From Candidatus Latescibacterota bacterium (lineage in GTDB: Bacteria > Latescibacterota > UBA2968 > GCA-2709665), in NCBI GenBank assembly GCA_012271065.1, contig JAAXHE010000095.1, positions 1 to 8,903 of the forward strand: a stretch of 8,903 bases of DNA. Reading direction: 5' to 3'. Below, one piece after another: positions 5,741 to 8,903 of this stretch; position 1 is the first letter of the stretch, and each line of letters opens with the position of its first letter. Under the pieces are notes generated by a model. The model was not told the origin of the DNA. It ran no database searches and was given only the letters and a program-made list of their open reading frames with translations. Made by a program: the position numbers and the translations under genes.

Positions 5741-6925
5741 ATGATCAAACGCGAGATGACACCCCGTCTGGTCACGCTGTTTCAACAATACCCCTTTGTG
5801 ACCGTGACCGGGCCACGCCAGTCGGGCAAGACCACGCTCTGCCGCGCTGCGTTTCCCCATCTCAAGTACGTCAATCTGGAAGCGCCCGACCAGCGGAAGT
5901 TTGCTGAATCGGACCCCCGGAGTTTTCTGTCGCGGCTGGACGATGGCGCCATCCTGGATGAGGTCCAGCGCGTACCGGAGCTCCTGTCCTACCTGCAGGT
6001 CCTGGCCGATGAGAAAGGCCGGAACAGCCTCTTCGTACTCACCGGTAGCGAGCAGTTCGGGCTTTCCGGTTCGATCAGCCAGTCGCTGGCAGGACGTACG
6101 GCGCTGCTCCGCCTGCTGCCATTCTCGCTGGCCGAACGGTGCCGAACGGGCGCGAGCGACCGGGTGGACGACATCCTGTACTCCGGTTTCTATCCCCGAA
6201 TCCACGATCAGAAACTCGAACCGCATCAGGCGCTGGGCGATTATTTTGAGACCTACGTTGAGCGCGATGTGCGCCAGATCGGGGAGATCCGCAACCTTTC
6301 CAGCTTCCGTCGGTTCGTCCGCCTGTGCGCCGGGCGCGTGGGACAACTGGCCAATCTCTCCTCTCTGGGCGCGGACGCGGGCGTGTCTCACACCACGGCG
6401 CGACACTGGATCGCGATCCTGGAAGCGAGCTATGTGCTTTTTCAGCTTCCGCCGTTTTATGCCAATATTCGCAAGCGCCTGGTCAAATCACCCAAGCTCT
6501 ACTTCTACGATGTCGGGCTGGCGAGCTATCTCATCGGTATCGAGCATGCCGGGCAGATTGCCACCCATCCCCTGCGCGGCGCGCTGTTCGAGAATGCGGT
6601 GGTGGCGGAGGCACTCAAGCACCGGTTCAATCGGGGATATCGATCCAATCTGTCTTTCTTCCGCGACGCGCGGGGTCTGGAGTGCGACCTTCTGTATGAG
6701 AACGGCAACCGCATCGGCGCCATCGAGATCAAGTCCGGTGCGACCATTGCTTCCGATTATTTCGATGCGCTCAATCGGACCGCAGAGCTGTTGCCACAAA
6801 TCTCCGTCCGGGCTGTGGTGTATGGAGGCGTGGACCGGCAGTCCCGACGAGACGGCGAGGTGGTGGCGTTGGCAGGCCTGAGTGATTTGCTCGAGCGCTT
6901 CGACACGAACGGAGCCACTCCATGA
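5741..6925 (+). CDS. AAA_14/DUF4143 ATPase
   Basis: This 394-residue protein has the common bacterial and archaeal architecture of an N-terminal AAA_14 ATPase domain and a C-terminal DUF4143 domain. Its function is not established; members have been discussed in toxin-antitoxin-like and defence settings. Seen here are Walker A GPRQSGKTT (24-32), Walker B AILDEVQR (70-77), a sensor-like LTGSEQ (100-105), LAGR (116-119), YVERDV (172-177), a helix-turn-helix-like stretch ADAGVSHTTARHWIAILE (211-228), YFYDVGLASYL (254-264), GALFENAVVAE (280-290) and a PD-(D/E)XK-like core GLECDLL...AIEIKSG (312-333; Asp316, Glu329, Lys331). The length is typical. ATG 5741 was chosen because the protein then begins MIKREM, as relatives do; an upstream TTG at 5702 would translate through the palindrome. 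Its stop overlaps the next start by ATGA. Confidence 0.88.
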   Translation: MIKREMTPRLVTLFQQYPFVTVTGPRQSGKTTLCRAAFPHLKYVNLEAPDQRKFAESDPRSFLSRLDDGAILDEVQRVPELLSYLQVLADEKGRNSLFVLTGSEQFGLSGSISQSLAGRTALLRLLPFSLAERCRTGASDRVDDILYSGFYPRIHDQKLEPHQALGDYFETYVERDVRQIGEIRNLSSFRRFVRLCAGRVGQLANLSSLGADAGVSHTTARHWIAILEASYVLFQLPPFYANIRKRLVKSPKLYFYDVGLASYLIGIEHAGQIATHPLRGALFENAVVAEALKHRFNRGYRSNLSFFRDARGLECDLLYENGNRIGAIEIKSGATIASDYFDALNRTAELLPQISVRAVVYGGVDRQSRRDGEVVALAGLSDLLERFDTNGATP

Positions 6926-7959
6926 GAACGGACGGTCTTGCAGGCAGCCACAGGCGGAGGACCAGACCGGGTTTTTGGCTCCCGGTTATGGTCCCGGCGA
7001 TTGTTCTGATGTTGTGCCAGAGTGGGATTGGCGGTGAGACCTATGCGTTCGCCTTGATCGGCGATACACCCTATGCCAACAGCGACAGCCTGTGGTTCGA
7101 GGCGGTGATTGACCAGATTAACGCGGACCACGATGTCCGGTGGGTTATCCACGCGGGTGACATCAAAACAGGCGCACAGCCGTGCACGGACGCGTTTCTC
7201 GAAGAACGTCTGGCGAGGTTCGCCCGCTTCGAGGATGCCTTCATTCTGACGCCGGGCGACAACGAATGGACGGACTGTCACCGCAAGAGCGCCGGCAGGT
7301 TCGACCCTTTGGAACGCCTGCAGAAACTGCGGTCGCTTTTCTATCCCCGTGTGGGGATGACCCTGGGGAAGCGACCGATGGAGGTGGAATCCCAGGCAGC
7401 CTCACCCGCATACAGGGCGTTTCGGGAGAATGTCCGCTGGGAGCGCGCGGGGGTCCATTTTGCGACGGTTCACATTGTGGGTAGCAAAAACGGGCTGGCG
7501 CCCTTTCAGCAGCCCGCTTCGACCGATGTAAAGCCGGCGTCTGTGAGGACCGGGAAACATGATGCGGAGGTCGAGCGCAGGACCAGGGCGGGGATCGTCT
7601 GGCTTCGGAGGGCGTTTTCCCGGGCGGCCGGGTCGGGCAAGGGGCTGTTTCTGACGCTGCACGCGTCGATGGGATTGGAGCGGAGATGGGCCCCGGACCC
7701 GCCTCACTATATGGCCATTCTGGACGTGTTGCGGGAGGAGACCGGGCGGTTCGGACGGCCCGTGGTGCTGGCGCACGGGGACTCGCACTATTTTCGGATC
7801 GACAAGCCTCTGCGCCGCAAGGCGGATGGCAGGCGACTCTGGAATTTCACGCGTGTGGAGACCTTTGGGCAATCGGACGTGAACTGGATCAAGGTGAGGG
7901 TCGATCCACACAGCGCAAATGTTTTTTCGTTCGAACAGAAGATCGTGAAGAAGGAGTAG
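6922..7959 (+). CDS. Exported calcineurin-like metallophosphoesterase
   Basis: This 345-residue protein has a basic n-region (RRRTRPG), a hydrophobic core (about 18-32) and a probable signal cleavage near GIGG-ETYA (about 38-39), so it is likely exported. The mature part shows a calcineurin-like phosphoesterase layout: LIGDTPY (Asp48), HAGDIKTG (His77, Asp80), PGDNEWTDC (Asn114), LTLHAS (His247) and AHGDSHYFRID (His285, His289). The first motif lacks the DxH histidine of the classical family and GNHE is replaced by GDNE, so it is a divergent subgroup with unknown substrate. Start ATG 6922 overlaps the ATPase stop (ATGA) and has GGAG seven bases upstream inside the ATPase gene, implying translational coupling. 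A periplasmic phosphatase coupled to a cytoplasmic ATPase is unexpected. Confidence 0.75.
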   Translation: MRTDGLAGSHRRRTRPGFWLPVMVPAIVLMLCQSGIGGETYAFALIGDTPYANSDSLWFEAVIDQINADHDVRWVIHAGDIKTGAQPCTDAFLEERLARFARFEDAFILTPGDNEWTDCHRKSAGRFDPLERLQKLRSLFYPRVGMTLGKRPMEVESQAASPAYRAFRENVRWERAGVHFATVHIVGSKNGLAPFQQPASTDVKPASVRTGKHDAEVERRTRAGIVWLRRAFSRAAGSGKGLFLTLHASMGLERRWAPDPPHYMAILDVLREETGRFGRPVVLAHGDSHYFRIDKPLRRKADGRRLWNFTRVETFGQSDVNWIKVRVDPHSANVFSFEQKIVKKE

Positions 7960-7980
7960 GGCGAGAGGAGGTAATGTTAA

Positions 7981-8002
7981 GGGCAGACAGGAATGTCTGC
8001 CC
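7981..8002. terminator. Hairpin after the phosphoesterase gene
   Basis: GGGCAGACA-GGAA-TGTCTGCCC is a perfect nine-base stem with a four-base loop, starting 21 bases after the phosphoesterase stop. It could end the ATPase-phosphoesterase transcript. No T tract follows, so it may instead be just another palindromic repeat unit. Confidence 0.45.
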
Positions 8003-8040
8003 CACCTTCACACTCGCTTCCTCGCCGAAGGCATGGGGAT

Positions 8041-8068
8041 GCAGGGGCGGTTCGCGAACCGCCCCTGC
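8041..8068. repeat. Perfect 28-base palindrome
   Basis: The half GCAGGGGCGGTTCG is followed immediately by its exact reverse complement. The first 12 bases (GCAGGGGCGGTT) recur at 5623-5634, where the second half is replaced by the other repeat unit. It is a dispersed palindromic intergenic element. Confidence 0.75.
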
Positions 8069-8105
8069 GGGATGGTGGATGTGGACGGGATTTGGATTGT
8101 CGTAG

Positions 8106-8126
8106 GGGCAACCCTCGTGGTTGCCC
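8106..8126. repeat. Hairpin unit GGGCAACC/GGTTGCCC
   Basis: GGGCAACC-CTCGT-GGTTGCCC has perfect eight-base arms and a five-base loop. It is the third palindromic unit in this intergenic region. Confidence 0.65.
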
Positions 8127-8136
8127 TTTCCCTGCT

Positions 8137-8169
8137 TGCTGTCGAGGGCGAGACGCCCGTGTTCCCGGG
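8137..8169 (+). repeat. GC-rich palindromic repeat, copy F
   Basis: This copy matches 31 of 33 bases with 5634-5666 in the same orientation and contains the GGGCG-AGA-CGCCC hairpin. The two copies flank the ATPase-phosphoesterase pair as direct repeats about 2.5 kb apart. Confidence 0.75.
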
Positions 8170-8232
8170 AGCATGACGGCCTTGTCCGACCATTAAGATA
8201 CCTCTTGATGGACTTAAAAAAGGACTTATTGA

Positions 8233-8903
8233 GTGGATCGAACGTATTCTGTAGAGATTTTATTTAATAGGCTTGTATACAAGCCATTCAGATGCACCAT
8301 TTCACAGAGAGGTTGGAGTACAAAATGGGGATATACCTGGGGTATTGTTTTCCCCTTTCTCATCTTTTTCTTATGGTCGGCTGCTGCGGAGGTTCTGGCA
8401 GAATATCCGTCTCTTCTTATTTATCTTACAAAAGTATCCTCAAAAGCTGCAAGTATTCTGGTGCCGATTGATCCCAACTATCTTAAACGGTTGGGGAATT
8501 ATTCTCTTTTGCTGCTGTTGTATATTGCCACAATTTTAATCATTGGTCTTTTTCTGAAAAGGAAGTATAAATCTTCTTATTTTGAAATAGGATTATCGTT
8601 TTATGACTGGAGGTTATATTTAGTTACGGGAAGTATAATAGGTGCTCTGAAATCAATGCTGACAATAGTTCCTGTCATAATCTTATGGCCTGAATATGTA
8701 TCCGATTACAGTTCAAGGTTGTTATCTTTCGAATTCGAAATTTGGATTCTATTCGTCACTGTTCCATTTATTGCAGGTCCAATTTTTGAAGAAATACTCT
8801 TTCGCGGTATTTTATTCTCTGCTCTTAGAAAGCGTTTCAATCTTATTGTAGCTCTGACGATTACTTCTGTCGTTTTCTCATACGTGATCGGTTTAGAGTC
8901 AAC
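8233..8903 (+). CDS. CPBP family membrane protein (CaaX protease-like), 3' end missing
   Basis: This frame stays open from a stop at 8230-8232 to the window end, giving 223 visible codons. The CPBP (Abi/CaaX) glutamate motif reads PIFEEILFRGILFSAL with Glu186, Glu187 and Arg191. Hydrophobic segments lie at about 36-56, 90-109, 128-152, 168-182 and 203-219. CPBP proteins are intramembrane proteases or related proteins, some involved in prenyl-protein or bacteriocin processing and self-immunity. I chose GTG 8233 because AAAGGA (8219-8224) lies eight bases upstream and no ATG occurs before 8656. The second family motif should end in His (FxxxH), but the aligned position, Ile219 in FSYVI, is isoleucine. 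The gene is much more AT-rich than its neighbours. The third motif (HxxxN) lies beyond the window. Confidence 0.8.
   Translation, partial: MDRTYSVEILFNRLVYKPFRCTISQRGWSTKWGYTWGIVFPFLIFFLWSAAAEVLAEYPSLLIYLTKVSSKAASILVPIDPNYLKRLGNYSLLLLLYIATILIIGLFLKRKYKSSYFEIGLSFYDWRLYLVTGSIIGALKSMLTIVPVIILWPEYVSDYSSRLLSFEFEIWILFVTVPFIAGPIFEEILFRGILFSALRKRFNLIVALTITSVVFSYVIGLES

Larger units (their letters stand above)
7960..8232. other. Intergenic region filled with palindromic units
   Basis: There is no gene here. It holds four separate inverted-repeat units in about 190 bases, listed individually, then an abrupt change near 8180 from GC-rich to AT-rich sequence leading into the membrane protein gene. Confidence 0.7.

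Noticed and set aside
5561..6406. Minus-strand open frame of 281 codons
   Set aside because: It is antisense to the ATPase gene with its Walker motifs. Its C-terminal part reads through the intergenic repeat, giving the RASRPRQQ-like artefact.
8273..8539. Plus-strand open frame of 88 codons
   Set aside because: It overlaps the CPBP gene in another frame. The CPBP frame has the EExxxR motif, membrane segments and a ribosome site.

Overview
The window looks like chromosomal DNA from a bacterium of the Planctomycetota-Verrucomicrobiota-Kiritimatiellota-Lentisphaerota (PVC) type. That placement is inference. It rests on dispersed repeats built on an ACAGGATGA-like 9-mer, on the palindromic intergenic units (GCAGGGGCGGTTC..., GAGGGCGAGACGCCCGTG...), on a GxxExxY protein, and on a short, signal-less neutral-ceramidase-like protein. 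No rRNA, tRNA or marker gene settles it. The genes between about 160 and 7960 are GC-rich. The first ~160 bases and everything after about 8180 are clearly AT-rich.

Layout. (1) Bases 1-189 are AT-rich with no gene I can support. (2) Bases 190-600 (+) encode a small GxxExxY protein. Its start codon lies in one copy of the ACAGGAT repeat and its stop codon in a second copy. A third, inverted copy follows, so 591-661 can fold as a long hairpin. (3) Bases 5492 down to 729 (-) hold four tightly packed genes that read as one operon: a FAD-dependent glycine/D-amino-acid oxidase-like protein, a YhdH/AcuI-type NADPH quinone/acryloyl-CoA reductase, a CreD-like inner-membrane protein, and a neutral-ceramidase-like hydrolase. 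Gaps are 20, 40 and 27 bases. A plausible -35/-10 pair lies about 55-80 bases upstream of the first gene. (4) The divergent intergenic region 5499-5740 carries a GC-rich palindromic repeat and an AGTACC/GGTACT palindrome that ends exactly at the next start codon. (5) Bases 5741-7959 (+) hold an AAA_14/DUF4143 ATPase overlapping by ATGA with an exported calcineurin-like phosphoesterase. (6) Bases 7960-8232 are a dense cluster of four hairpin units. (7) From 8233 an AT-rich CPBP (CaaX protease/bacteriocin-processing) membrane protein runs off the end of the window.

The most unusual signal is the relation between the ACAGGAT repeat family and gene boundaries. The repeat supplies the start and the stop of the GxxExxY gene. 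A further copy, identical over 29 bases to the inverted one, supplies the first codons of the oxidase gene more than 4.8 kb away. This fits a repeat unit associated with a PD-(D/E)XK-like protein, loosely analogous to REP elements and their transposase-like partner. No function for such a unit can be proven from this window.
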